This document shows positions 31,391 through 43,805 of a stretch of 64,000 nucleotides of DNA, piece by piece. This DNA comes from Ipomoea triloba (taxonomy: Eukaryota; Streptophyta; Magnoliopsida; Solanales; Convolvulaceae), in NCBI RefSeq assembly GCF_003576645.1, contig NC_044919.1, positions 31,757,899-31,821,898 of the forward strand. The letters are read 5' to 3'. The notes beneath the pieces were generated by a model, which did no database searches, was not told where the DNA came from, and saw only the letters and a list, made by a program, of their open reading frames with translations. The position numbers and the translations under genes are program-made. Each line of letters starts with the position of its first letter. Positions within the stretch are counted from its first letter, which is position 1.

Positions 31391-33418
31391 TCTTTATAAT
31401 AATTCATGATGTGCTCTGGATAAAATTTGCTTTGGGACTCAAAGCAAAGACTACAATGTGATAAACAATCAAGATAATTGATTGTCATGGCTCAAATAAA
31501 AAAGGTCAATAGACAATTTTCACAAATAATCGAACTTAAAATATTATGATTATTATGATTACTAATTCAAACGTTCAACCATAACTTGACTGGAATTGCC
31601 CAAATTTAAACAATTCTCTTATTGTGGTAGTGTTGCCCACTAGTGCCACTACATACCTAATCATAGTAAGTCAACAAGATATGTAATTGCGTATACATAT
31701 AGGTTAATCTTTTGTTTAATTTAGTATTGGATATAACGCTTTCAAAATTCAAATCATATACGCACTGGGATGGAGCCACTGAAATTATTTGAGCCGCGGA
31801 CTAATGGTTGCTCATATGCCTAAATTAAAAAGTTAACTGAAAGTAGACCAGAGAATTTGTATAAATATGTTCATTTACGGATTGATAAGATAATAATAAG
31901 AATATAATAAAGCTAAACACCAACACAACTCATTAATGATAACAGGTTAGAGTTTTAAACACGAATATAACACACAATCTATATAAATGAATTGACATGA
32001 TAGACACGTTTAATTAACATATTTTGAATCTACGTGACACAATAATCCGTTTGAAACTCATTAGACATGTTTATATAATTTTTTAAAACAACTTTAACAT
32101 TTTTTTAAAAAAAAATTACAATTAAACCAACAAAATAGTAAATATATTTAATTCATAACATATCATTATATTCATAAAAATGTTAAAAATAATATCTAAA
32201 ATCCTAACTAATACTAGTCTTAACGGATTTGCACATTAAGACACGACATTTAATGGATTCTTAACAGGTTAACCAGTAAATAATTGGGGCACGCTATGGG
32301 CAAACATTAGCTTAATTATTATTTTCATGTCCAGTATCATGTCAATTAGCAAATTATCAAATGTAATTGAATGTTGAAAATTATTTGTTGAAATTAGTTT
32401 TTCAATAATAAGATGGTGACGGTAAAAAGATAAAATAATATATGACTTTGATATAATATTTTAGCCAATGATGTTTGTATCATAATGTGTAATTCACTAT
32501 GTATAGTTCAAATAGTTGTAATGAACTATAGTACTATACTATATTGTTCAACTAATCCATCCATCCAAAATAGCAAAAAAAAAAAAAAAAAAAAAAAGAA
32601 GAAGAAGAAGAAGAAGTGTTGAGTTGATAAATCTAATTTCACAACAATAATAAATCTAATTTCAAAATATATTTATCCTAGATGTGAAAACAAGAAAAAG
32701 AAAAAGTATGATTACAAGAAAAAGAACATTTGAGTTGATAATATTCAAGAGAAGTTAGAGACCAATGTTCGGAACACATCAGTAGCAGTATCCAAAGTAG
32801 GCATATCTCTTATGCACATTAACATTTGGCCATTTTTATTGAGTCACTAAATTATTATGATTAATTACGTATTATGTCGGATCGGAGTGTGGGAGCATTA
32901 GTAGTTTGGAATTCAATTTTTTGGAAGAAGAAAAAGAAAAAATATATACATAATATAATTGGGACATTTGTAATCAATTTTGTCATCTTCTTGGCATGAT
33001 CGATGTTGGTTATGAATTGAATGCTGTTATTTATGTGTGAGTTTGAATTGTACGTGGCGCATACACACGAGTACATGAGTTATTAAGTTGTAGTTGTACG
33101 CATGGCATTAGTCTGTTTACTGCCTCCTACCCACTCTTCAAATCTAATGGAAATTGCATCCATTTATCGATGGTTTTCGTTGAATCAATTTTGTTCCTGT
33201 GTGAGTTCAATGAAAAAAAAATATTCGCAAGAATTAATTTTATGATATTTTAGAACGAGAATCATAATTCACATATTTAGCTACTTTCACCAAATAGTGT
33301 ATGCAACTAATTTTGATTATATTTACTGTACATTTTTTTTTTCCTTTTAGTGACATGATAAAATTTGATTGATACATGCATATATGTGAGAGAGAGAAAA
33401 GTTCAAGAATATATTATT
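31391..33418. other. Intergenic region, no gene seen
   Basis: AT-rich spacer with an A-run plus (GAA)n near 32,575-32,616. No conserved frame and no clear element boundaries. Confidence 0.55.
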
Positions 33419-33893
33419 GGCATAAGGGTCAAATAGACATTCAAACTATACTTATTTGTTCAATTAAGCCATCCAACTTTAAAAAACTCCAGTTAGACCA
33501 TCAAACTTGTTATTTTGGAGCAAATAAGTCATCTAACCTATTTGTGACCTGTAATTGCATGTCAACAAGACTTCCGACCAACTCCGGCAGCTGGAGATGG
33601 CGACCAGTTTGGTCTCCATCTCCACTGTCGGAGAAGGCTACCAGCTTTCTCTGACAGAACGTGACGTCGCCGATGTTGTTTCACTCACCAGAATTCAGTC
33701 GGATTATATTCGTTCGCCGGAGCTGGCTGGAAGTCTAATTAACCTACAGTTACAGGTCACAAATAGGTTAGAAGACTTATTTGTTCCAAAATAACAATTT
33801 TGAGAGTTTAATTGGAGCTTTTTGAAGTTGAAAGGCCTAATTGCACAAATGAGTATAGTTTGAGAGTATTTAACACTTATCCCTATACTAGTT
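33419..33893. mobile_element. Long terminal inverted repeat element (non-autonomous)
   Basis: Arms of about 200 bases. The left arm contains TCAAACTATACTTATTTGTTC and TATTTTGGAGCAAATAAGTC; the right arm, read in reverse, contains TCAAACTATACTCATTTGTG and TATTTTGGAACAAATAAGTC. The centre is CCGGAGCTGG/ACTCCGGCAGC-type sequence. No transposase is encoded; the short frames inside are not genes. Confidence 0.75.
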
Positions 33894-34294
33894 TTTCTTA
33901 TGCGCGATGCGCAAAAATATGTGCCCAATATTAGTATTTTGTATTAAAATTTTAAATTTATTTAAATTTTAATATAGTAAATAATAATAATAATAATAAT
34001 AATGTAAAATATTTTTTATAAATTAGATATTTATATTTTAAAAAATAACTAATGCATAACTCTAATATTTAATGTGTATATATTATTATTGTTATTGAAG
34101 AAGATAAGAAAATATATGGTGGATGCAGGTGCATAGTAACAATTGCGGAAAAGATAACGAAAGTTATAACGGTAGGGATATATTTGTCCAAAATATTATG
34201 TAGTACAACTTTTATAGCATAATGTATTATTTCAAGTTCATTAAGTTAGTATGACACTATGGATATGTTTATATTTGAGCAAATTAAATTTCAC

Positions 34295-34690
34295 TTTTAG
34301 TCATTGATTATTGTTATATTATCATATTTAGTTTTGTTCTTTAAATTTTGCCACATTATATCCTTTACTTGTATTTACTTACCACAATTAGTCCTCAATT
34401 TAAAATTTTGTCATTTCACCATATTTAATAAACAGTGTTAACATGTCATTTTATTATTCATTTATTCAAACATCTTTTCCTAATATTTACTTTCTCTCTC
34501 CCTCTTGAAAATTATTTTAATTTAATAATTAAACTACGCATATATTAGCCATATTTATTAAATGATATAATAAAAATATTAAAAGGAAGATTAATTGTGG
34601 AAAATAAATAAAAATTAATGATATAATGTGACATAATTAAAATAGTATGAGTAAATATGATGATATCATAATAGTCATAGACTAAATGTT
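34295..34690. mobile_element. Inverted-repeat element, diverged
   Basis: The left arm TTTTAGTCATTGATTATTG...GCCACATTATATCCTTTACT pairs with the reversed right arm TTTAGTCTATGACTATTATG...GTCACATTATATCATTAATT. The arms are diverged with small gaps. Non-coding. Confidence 0.6.
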
Positions 34691-34906
34691 AAATTTGTTG
34701 GTTGAGATTGTTAATAAAGATTCATTATTTGTGCATTATTGATTAAAGTTGTACGTGTTTAATATAATAGCTATGTTGTATTGTTCCACTTTAATGTGGT
34801 ATCAACAGTACAATTATGCATGGGGCCATTGGTATCTTTTGGATGACTAGACCCAATGCTTATACCATGGATTATGGTTAGCAAAATAGACCCCTAATTT
34901 AAGTTT

Positions 34907-35318
34907 TATTTTAGAATATATTATCGAAATAGACCTTTGATTATTGTGAACTTACCAATTTGGTCCTTGATAATTTTTCTTGCTCAATTAAGTCTTTAAC
35001 TTTAAAAAATTTAACCATTTTGGTCTTCCCTTTATTTTACCGTTTGATATCCGTTAAATCGGGATCAAATTGGTAATTTCACTATAGTCAAGAGACCATT
35101 TCAGTCAAAACTTAATTACCAAAATGATCCCTTTGATTATAGCAAAAGTACCAATTTGGTCTCGATTTAACAGATGTTTAACACCAAAATAAACGGAGTA
35201 CCAAATTAGTTAAATTTTTCAAAGTCGATGACTTAATTGGACAAGAAAATATGTCGATGACCAAATTGGTAATTTTGCAATAATTGAGAGACCATTTCAG
35301 TAATAAACTCTTTATTTT
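34907..35318. mobile_element. Inverted-repeat element
   Basis: The left arm contains TTACCAATTTGGTCCTTGAT and GCTCAATTAAGTCTTTAACT; the reversed right arm contains TTACCAATTTGGTCATCGAC and GTCCAATTAAGTCATCGACT. A second inner ACCAATTTGGTC pair suggests a nested or internally duplicated structure. Non-coding. Confidence 0.7.
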
Positions 35319-35340
35319 GTTTTATAAGTATAGTATATAA

Positions 35341-35871
35341 TAGAGTCATTTTCATTTTTGGTCCTACTGTTATTAGAGCATTGCCAATTTTAGTCCACTT
35401 CATTCATTTTTGCCACATTGTGACCAGTCTTATTCAGTTCTTGCCACTTTTAGTCCACCGTTAAACTTTTCGTCAAATTGCCGGCCAAAATATGGGTATT
35501 TTTGGTCTTTTCATGCTTTGGTCATCTCCTTAGCTTGACCCTTTGCAGTGGTTTTTCTTACACATTTTCATCCATTGAAGAGGTCCGACGAAAGTCATGT
35601 GAGCCACATTACAAAGCCATGGATTTCGCCGGAACTCTTCATGGGATGAAAATCTGTAAGGAAAACCACTACAAAAGGGTAAAGGAGATTATCAAAGCAT
35701 GAAAGGATCAAAATACCCATGTTTTGGACTGTTATTTGACGAAAATTTTAACGGTGGACTAAAAGTGGCAATGACTAAATAAGACTGGCCGCAATGTGGC
35801 AAAAATTAATGAAGTGGACTAAAATTGGCAATGCCCTAATAACAGCAGGACCAAAAATGGAAATGACTCTA
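35341..35871. mobile_element. Long inverted-repeat element
   Basis: Arms of about 190 bases starting TAGAGTCATTTTCATTTTTG on the left and, reversed, TAGAGTCATTTCCATTTTTG on the right. They agree at most positions, including GCATTGCCAATTTTAGTCCA in both. The spacer carries a 74-codon open frame that runs into the arms and is not a gene. The arms are close enough in sequence to form a long double-stranded RNA if transcribed. Confidence 0.8.
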
Positions 35872-35885
35872 TAGAATATAGAATC

Positions 35886-36494
35886 AAAGTTAATACAAAA
35901 TTTGATCATTCGACTATTAGGATTTCACCACTTTGGTTATTGACTTCCAAACTTACTCAATTCCATTCTCAACTATGCTAGTTTTATCTAAAATGGTTCC
36001 TCGACTATTAGGATTTTACCACTTTGATTCTCGACTACCAAAGTTGCTTAATTTAGTCCCTAACAATACAATTTTTTTTATACCTAAAATGGTCTCTAAA
36101 CTATTAGGATTTCACCACTTTGATCCTCAACTATTAGGATTTTACCATCTTAGTCATCGACTCTCAAAAAAGGTCTCTAAATCCACAATAAACTTACACT
36201 TTAGGTTAACATTTGCATAGTTGGGACTAAAATACTAAATTGAGCAACTTTGGTAGTCGAGGACCAAAATGGTGAAATCCTGGTAGTCGAGTGAGATAAA
36301 AAAAAGTGCATAGTTAGGGACTAAATTAAGCAACTTTGATAGTCGAGGACCAAAGTGATGAAATCTTAATAGTCGATGGATCATTTTAGGTAAAAAATAG
36401 CATAATTAGGGACTAAATTGAACAACTTTAGTAGTTAAAAACTAAAGTGATGAAATCATAATAGTCGATGGATCAAATTGGGTATTAACTCTAT
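35886..36494. mobile_element. Inverted-repeat element with internal repeats
   Basis: The left arm AGTTAATACAAAATTTGATC...CGACTATTAGGATTTCACC pairs with the reversed right arm AGTTAATACCCAATTTGATC...CGACTATTATGATTTCATC. Each arm repeats a CGACTATTAGGATTT...TTAGTCCCTAA module two to four times. It directly follows the previous element. Confidence 0.7.
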
Positions 36495-36884
36495 AGATTC
36501 ATTTGTAGTGTATATTGTATATGTTTACTTTAGCTTACAATACGTTAAAATTAAAATGAGTTTGTATCAAAATCTAATCTAATAATATAAATATAAAACT
36601 TGTATGCATCAGTTTTCATTTTAAAAGGTAAACTTCAGAATACATAATAATGATTTAAATAATACCAATTCAGAAATTTAAACTTACGTAAACAGAATAG
36701 TGCCCTTGAAAACTCATTTGTTGTTCATATGTATATATGATATTTATTAGTTTATATAGAAATATAATTATTGAATATTGTAGTTCTAATTTTTTTTTTA
36801 AGGTAAACGTAGGTTACGTAGCTATTCCATTAATTCATAACATAAAACGTTTACATTAACGATCAATGAAATGGTAAACCATCC

Positions 36885-36978
36885 CTTACAGTCAGACATA
36901 GAAACAACTTTTCTAACTATGCTATAGAAAACTTACAGTCAGACATAGAAACAACTTTTCTAACTATGCTATAGAAAA
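36885..36978. repeat. Perfect tandem duplication of 47 bases
   Basis: Two identical 47-base copies in tandem, unit opening CTTACAGTCAGACATAGAAA. They lie in otherwise unique AT-rich sequence. This could be a recent slippage event or an assembly error. Confidence 0.9.
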
Positions 36979-37829
36979 CTTGAATCGCAGACTGTTTCAT
37001 AACTAGGAAGCTATGTTTCTTTAGGGAACTTAAAGCTTCATCAAAGATATGGGTCTTCATCATCATTCTTTTTTGCTCGCCCAGGATAAGATCAACACTT
37101 GCCGAAACCAAACTAAACGATTTATGCTAATGAAAATGAAAATCTCGTGAAAGTAACGAGAGGAAAAAATGCTCGCGAAAGTAACGAGAGAAAAGCACAA
37201 TAATAGAGAAAATAAAAAGTGGATAAAGTCAAATTAAGTAGGGTTGGGAGTTCAAGACTACCAACACAAACCCCAATACCTACCTACTATTATTTTATTC
37301 AAAGCGAAAGAAAACGGAAGAAGAAGATCTGTGGCGATGGTCAGGGCGGAAGAAGAGCGAGAGCAAACGTAGAAGGTGACCAAAACCGCCGGCTCAAAGC
37401 TCCATTAGAGCTCCGGCCGGAGGCCGGCGGTGGAAGCCGCAGTTGAGCAGCAGAGAAAGGCGTTTGGTTTTAGAGAGAAAAGGAAGGCAGCATTAGGGTT
37501 TTTTTCATTGTAGTTCTAATTAATTGTATTAATAGAATTTTTTTTTTTATTGGAATTGAATTATTGTTGTATTTATTAGGGAATTTGGCTTCTTTAGAGG
37601 TTAGGGGACCATGGGCTATTGTTGTGAAAAAGCCTTCAAACTCAACTTTCAAACGTGAGATTCTGTCAGTTTTGCCTCCCAATTTTTCAAAAGTATATGA
37701 CTGTATCGTTTCCCACTTCACGCTCCATGCCAAAATGTTATTCTCTTTCACGCTCAATAATTATTTTGTTGTTGCCCAAAAAGAGTGGGAGAAATGGTGA
37801 ATGAATGAAGTATACTTATTGATTTTTGG
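36979..37829. other. Intergenic region with a GC-rich block
   Basis: A purine-rich, GC-rich block at about 37,310-37,490 (GGAAGAAGAGCGAGAGCAAA, CCGGCCGGAGGCCGGCGG) stands out from its AT-rich surroundings and looks like the leader or first exon of an unrecognised or dead gene. No family was recognised in any frame and no continuing exon was found. Confidence 0.4.
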
Positions 37830-38068
37830 CCGGGCCGGATTTTAGGGCGTGCAAGATGGGCAACAGCACAGGGCCCCAAAATTTTGGGGACCCTAGTCCA
37901 GTCCTGACCTAATAGTTAGTTTATGTATTTGTGATTATATTGGTCCAAAATTGAATTTTTTGCATTTTTCTCTTTACAATTTTCTTCAATTCGTAGTTTA
38001 TTTATACTTTGATAGGGCCTCACTTATTTACCCGCACAGGGCCACGCAAATAAAAAAAACCGACCCTG
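37830..38068. mobile_element. Short non-autonomous hAT element with perfect 8-bp target duplication
   Basis: 239 bases flanked by ATTTTTGG on both sides (37822-37829 and 38069-38076). The ends are CCGGGCCGGAT on the left and, reversed, CAGGGTCGGTT on the right, matching hAT-type CAGGG ends. The inside carries the CAGGGCCCCAAAATTTTGGG stretch seen in many plant hAT derivatives. No coding capacity. Confidence 0.85.
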
Positions 38069-39699
38069 ATTTTTGGGATGGTAAATAGTTGTTAGTTAAT
38101 TGGGTTAGTGTGTTTAACTAAATGATAATATTAATTGATTATAGAAAAATGTTTGGTAAATTAGTTGTTAGCTGATAAAAGAGTACATGTAAAATTATTT
38201 TTTCAAAAAGCTGAATTTTAGCATTTTGGAGCAATAAGTTGTTACAAAAAGCTAATTAATCAAACACTTATATTGATTGTTTAACCAAGTCAAACAAGCC
38301 AAAGATTGACTGATAAACTAACTATGTTACCAAATAGGGTCATTGTCTCATTGAATAGAAAGTTATGAGTTTTATTGTTGTTGATATTTTCTTGGTCTAG
38401 TCAGTCGCATAGCATTTTTCTAGTGTTGTTCATTTACTTTTCCTATGTAGTTTGTCATGAGTTCGATTTTTACCAACAGTTTCTCGTCTAAGTTTGTCAC
38501 ACATGGTCTTCCTATTATACATGAATTAGATTTATTTAGTGCACATGCTAATATAATGACGACATGTTTTCATTCGTCATGCAAATTTATTTTGAGTATA
38601 CAACTTAAAAATTTTACTTTTTTATTGAGAGAAAAATTTTACTTTTAATATATTTAAAATAAACATTTACTATATTAAAAATAAAAATTTATCTTACCAT
38701 GTAAGGTTCACAGTATAATTTGTCAACTTTTTTGTGGTGTTGCACTCTCCTGCGTCGCATATATATTGGTCAAAGTATAAGTGGACTATAACTAGTTAAC
38801 CCTTGAAAACTTGAAGATAAAAATGTTTTTGGATAAAATGGTCCAACTTATGGTTATGGACAAAAATCTGGGCCTTGGCCTTTATAATTGGTGTCACTGG
38901 AAAGTGTTCATTTGATGCCAAATGGAAGTCATGGACCACAGGATCATAGTTGGGCGACTTCAAAAAAAAAAAAGAAAAAGGATCAGAGTTGGGGAAATAT
39001 ATGATGACGTTGACAAGGCACCTTATTTGCCGTTGGATTCATCCAGTTGAAAACCTTGGACAATCCAACATATATTTTGGGCTAAAGAGAAAACCCAATA
39101 AAGTTATGATGATGACCATGTTGATCCCATGTGGAACATTCGGAGGATGTTTTGTTGGATAAAAAAAAAATTTGGTGAAAAATATTTTTTTTAAAGCGGA
39201 GGAAAATGTTATTTTTCACTGTTTGGTTCATGTGATTTATTTTTAATTAAAAAATAATTTTTTTTAAATATTTGAGGAAAATAAAATCTTTGGAATGACA
39301 TGATATTTTGTTTTCTATGAGAGTTGGGAAGAAAAAATGAGTTGTCTTGATAATTTTATCTTTGTTGTTCTTTCTTTGACGGACTATACATCTAAACTAA
39401 TTAAACTTTAATCTGGTAAAAGTAATAAACCCAACCCCACAAATTGAAACGTTTCATCACTTCAATTACTTTGCGTTACGTTGCGAACCGTATAAGTTGG
39501 AGGTTGAGAAGGACGAGTAATGTGGTGAGACATTCACCTCCAACTGTTGTGAACCACCAACAGAGAGTATGGGAGAGTGGGGTAGCTGTGGAGATCAGAG
39601 GGGATGAAGATAAGGCAGAAAGAAAGTGTGAGGAAATATGGTGTGTTGTTTGGAGATTGTGTTTTGTCTATTAAAAGGTTGTTTAACTCTATTATAATG

Positions 39700-39835
39700 C
39701 AGTATCTGTTCATAACTACTTTCTCAACCTATTGAAACACAAGAATCAGTATTACCTCCACTAAGGCTCGAACCCACCACCTCCCGTATAAAGAGAATGC
39801 CATTGGACCACTATTCAAAAAAAAAAAAAAAGGTT
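39700..39835 (-). repeat. tRNA-derived SINE-like element
   Basis: On the minus strand GTGGTCCAATGGCATTCTC resembles an A box and GGTGGGTTCGAGCC a B box about 35 bases on. The plus-strand A-run at 39,816-39,831 lies at the 5' side of the element. No target duplication identified. Confidence 0.45.
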
Positions 39836-41739
39836 GTTTAACTCTTGGTCAGCAATGAATGGCAAGTACTAGGGGAGGGTCATGGATGTCTATTGTTTCA
39901 AACCACATAGGAATTAAGCGAAACTAAATAAATGGACTAAATGCATTGTATTCGTTATTCAGCATAATTGCAATATAATCTCCGTACGTTTTTAACAATT
40001 TCATCTCCCAAACGTGTCGCACGGAATATACTACTAACAACTCACTGCGTGTACTTTGTATTTTATAATGACTAGAGAAACTCGCAATTCACAATGCCAA
40101 AACTAATTCTAGTTTGTTAGATTTCATCACTAGAATTTTTGAATGTGGTAAATTGTGAGTTGCATGAGTAGTTCTTTAGTCAATCTATCGTTTTACTGTA
40201 CTTACAATGAGCCCAACCCACACCTTACTCTAGCATAGAGAGCCCAATTCCAATAATATTTGGTATGGAGTTCGAATCCTCACCCTATTCTTGTGCTATC
40301 ATCATGACTTGAGGTCAAGTGATCAACCACTTGTGCTAATGTCGGGGGGCTGCAAACTCACTATTTAATGGTGTGTACATGTTATTAAAAATGTTTTATA
40401 GGACGGGTTCAATGAAAATGGTACTGATAAAAAACAGATTTATAATATCAAAGTATAAGAATCGTGTTTCATCTCAATCCATCATTTGGGGTTTTGTAAA
40501 TAGGCTCATGTAGCATGATCTAGACAGAGATAATGATCTTCCTCTAAGTCTGGGCTCATCTCCGTCCAGCTGTATTAGATAGAGACAATTGTATTCCTCT
40601 ATTTCTTGATTAAGGTTACCATGAATTTCTTTCATTCTTCTTTTTTCTTGATTAAGTTCTAATATTTTTTATTTTATTTTGTTGTTGTAAATGTGAATGG
40701 AACGATAAAAATACGAGTTGACATCTACATTAATTTTAACTAAAAAATAACAAATAAGAAAATAGAAAGAAACAAATTACATTTATTTTTATTTAAAATT
40801 CAGTAATTTCTTTTCACAATTATTATTTTCGAAAAATGTTGGAAAGCTTTATCCCAACTCAGTAGTTATATCTTCACCTTATCTAAAAAATTTAAATCCT
40901 TAGTTTTTTTTTTCTCTTTTTTTAACAAATAAACTAATGTATAAAAATATATTATTAAGAATTTTAATTGAAACTTAAATAACATTAATGTATAAAAAAT
41001 ATTATTAAGAATTATAATTAAAAATTCTTAGATAATACTCGTTTTAATATTTTTAAAATAAACTTTTATATATATATAAATTTGATTCATAAAAATTAAT
41101 ACTATAAATATATAAATTTATTACTATTAATATTACTTCTTCTTTTTTTGAAAACCACTATTAATATTACTTTTATATACATACAATATTAATATTACTT
41201 TTTGTCAATTTATGTATACCTTTCAAAAAAATCAATTCCGTATTATTTATCTATCATACAAGGTGGCCTCGAAGTCCTCAGTCTTGTAATCTTGTTCGGC
41301 TATCGTAACGAGGGACCGGTGTGGGAACAAAAGGCCTAATATCACGAAACTAATGAGACCCACATCCCAAGGGTGTTGGATAACCCAGAGACACCCCATA
41401 GCTTTACATGATTCTATTATGCGACCCAACTCCTAACCCCACGTTCCACAAACCAGTATCCCGCCCATTCATCATCCTGTTCCTTCCTACTCCTAATCAA
41501 AATCCTACTTCCACGTTTTTTGTTTTTCTTTGAGTAATTTTTATTCGTTACCATACATGTGCATAATAATTTAATGTCCAATGTATATTTTTAAATTCAT
41601 TTTTTAAAATTTATCAAAGTATCATTTAGTATCCTGGCATATATCAGTACAATATTGTCAAAATTTTCATAAAATTAAATATTTCAATAATGCATAACTA
41701 TAACTTGTAGGTGTGCTTTCAAAAAAAAAAAAAACTTGG

Positions 41740-41890
41740 AGGTGTGGTTGAGTGGAAGGGACTCATTTACTTTTAACCAAAGGTTAAGGGTTTGATCCTT
41801 GGCTTTGGGCATGGGGCAGCCTTAAATATCTTGGCGGTGCGACCATAGTTTTAGAGGGAAGCATCATCACTAGATAGTACCATAAGCATT
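41740..41890 (+). repeat. tRNA-derived SINE-like element
   Basis: GGTGTGGTTGAGTGGAAGGG resembles an A box and AAGGGTTTGATCCTTGG a B box about 40 bases later. A run of 13 A precedes it. It is similar in plan to the other SINE-like pieces in the window. Confidence 0.5.
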
Positions 41891-42347
41891 ATTTTTGCAA
41901 CACAAAATCCTATTAATTAGCGTGATACATGATTCCTCTTGTTGCCACTTTCGTCAAGGATGAATTCTTGATTTGATAAGATATTTTCGCTTCACTGCAA
42001 TTTTAGTGTCTTGGCGTAATGTACATTCAAAACAAATAACCAAATCCTTCTTCCCCAAAAAGATAATGATAATAGGCATAGTTTCTCATATGTGTTAAAT
42101 ATAGATTGTAAATTAAGTGTACCGCTTCATCAATGGGCAATGCGTTATGCTAATTAATTGACCAAAGTTTATGTTAATTTTTATATTGTATTTAAAAAAA
42201 CAACCATCAAAGCAAACTATTATTGCGAAATCAAATCACGAATACAATGAGAGATATTTGCATCTCACGCCTCTCGTCCAATATACGCGCAAGAAGCTAT
42301 GGCCAGAGAGTGATCAATCACTTTGGCTGCTCTTATTATTGGAAAAA

Positions 42348-42780
42348 ACTTGTGTGAGACCGTCTCACCATGAGACGGGTTGGGTCAAGATGCAAATGTA
42401 ACACTTATATGCACAAATGTCATACTTATATGCTCAAATATAATACTAATCAGGAATAAAATTTTTGTTACTTATTAGGGTAAATTTAATACTTTTAAGG
42501 GAAAAATACAATACTTTTACATTTCGATTTAAAAGTATTACATTTTTCCTCAAAAGTATTATATTTGCCCTTATAAGTGAGAGGTACTTGTCAACATTAC
42601 TTATTATGAAAAATGTATTACTTTTTCTCTTATAAGTAACAAAAATTGTATTTTTGATTAGTGTTATATTTGAGCATATAAGTGTGAGATTTGCACATAT
42701 AAGTATGACATTTGCATGGTGCTTTGACTCGACCCGACCCGTCTCACAAATAAGGATCCGTGAGACGGTCTCACACAAGT
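42348..42780. mobile_element. MITE with GTGAGACGGTCTCAC terminal repeats
   Basis: The left end ACTTGTGTGAGACCGTCTCA and the reversed right end ACTTGTGTGAGACCGTCTCA are identical for 20 bases, and the arms stay related inward for about 100 bases (GCAAATGT, ATATGCTCAAATATAA). The ends, with their own small palindrome, are those of a widespread plant MITE type. No transposase; no clean target duplication. Confidence 0.8.
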
Positions 42781-42788
42781 GTGACCCT

Positions 42789-42827
42789 TTATTATTATTA
42801 TTATTATTATTGTTATTGTTATTGTTA

Positions 42828-42879
<52 letters not shown>

Positions 42880-42880
42880 T
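42789..42880. repeat. (ATT)n/(GTT ATT)n microsatellite
   Basis: About 30 trinucleotide units adjoin the right end of the MITE, with a stretch of GTTATT interruptions. Low-complexity poly-Leu frames come from it. Confidence 0.95.
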
Positions 42881-43805
42881 ACTATACTTTTTTATGTGTA
42901 TGTTACTATTATGGCCTTGTCAACTATCCCTTGTTTTAGAGTATTGATAATGTTTTTTTTTTTTCGTTTGAGAAGAAGAATATTGATAATGTTAAAAACT
43001 TAGAATTATTATATTCGCTACAAAGTATGATAAAATATTATAGATAAGTGATATAGTAATTAATGAAACTAATTTTTTAGTGTATTTTGTGTATATAAAC
43101 TAGGTATTAATATATGAAGATCAAATTAAATCTGGAAAAATTGGCTCTAAGTAGCCTTATTATTGTTGCTTGTAGAGAGTAGAGAGGAAAAATGTGTAAG
43201 TGTCATCTAGAGAGAAGGTTGAGAAGAAGTAGGAAAAGTCTCTCGAGGGGTGTCTAGAAAGATCATGCCAAGAGAGACATCCCCCAAATGAAGGACTAAG
43301 ACACTTTATATAGGTATAAAATATTGACTTTGACTATAGGACATCTGACTCGAATAATTTGACTTTCATTCGACTATAAAAAGAGAGTAAAGACGGTAAA
43401 GCGAGGTCAAAATCGGAGAATATTCTCTATTAGTAATATTATCAATGAAGCTGAAGTTTTTAAAAAAAATAATTCCCTGAAGCTGAAGTTTTTTTTTTTT
43501 TTTTTGGGTTAATAATAAAAATGAGAGTTTTAATTTTTAAACTCTATTTTAAAAGAACTCAAAAAACTCTATTTAAAAAAAAAAAAAAACTCAATTTTAA
43601 TTATATAAAGTATACCCCTTCGCCCTTGAATCTTCGGTCCTTTCCCCACCATCTCCCTGTCAGACGCCAAATGTAAGTAAACTAAAAAATGGTACACTCT
43701 CATACCTCATCGTACTCCTCCTCCTAGTCTCTCTCTCTCCCTCTCTCTCTGCGTCTCCACCTAGCCTTGACTAGACCCCAGTGCATTGTGGAGCCGAGCT
43801 TCTCC
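42881..43805. other. Upstream region of the kinase-like gene
   Basis: AT-rich sequence ending in a pyrimidine-rich leader (TCTCTCTCTCCCTCTCTCTCTG, 43,729-43,750). It contains the TATA candidate and several poly-A/poly-T runs near 43,455-43,590. Confidence 0.55.
43602..43610 (+). promoter_or_regulatory. Probable TATA box of the kinase-like gene
   Basis: TATATAAAG lies 204 bases before the ATG at 43806 and about 120 bases before the CT-rich leader. It is the best core-promoter match in the region. Confidence 0.45.

Larger units (their letters stand above)
38069..42347. other. Gene-poor intergenic region with SINE-like pieces
   Basis: AT-rich spacer. It holds a probable minus-strand tRNA-derived SINE (39,700-39,835), a plus-strand one (41,740-41,890), and a diverged GTCATGAGTTCGATTTTTACC repeat at 38,455 that recurs near 49,050. 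No conserved protein frame. Confidence 0.55.

Noticed and set aside
35478..35702. 74-codon frame that looks like a small secreted protein
   Set aside because: It lies in the spacer and arms of a fold-back element; the apparent signal peptide is antisense-symmetric repeat sequence.
36917..37111. Minus-strand 64-codon frame
   Set aside because: Runs through the perfect 47-base duplication; no family recognised and no partner exons found.
39444..39674. 76-codon plus-strand frame rich in Arg
   Set aside because: No recognisable domain, no splice partners, low-complexity composition.
41247..41429. Minus-strand 60-codon frame with a hydrophobic segment
   Set aside because: No conserved motif; the region looks like decayed repeat sequence.
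42654..42947. Frame with a long poly-Leu run
   Set aside because: Translation of the (ATT)n microsatellite next to a MITE.
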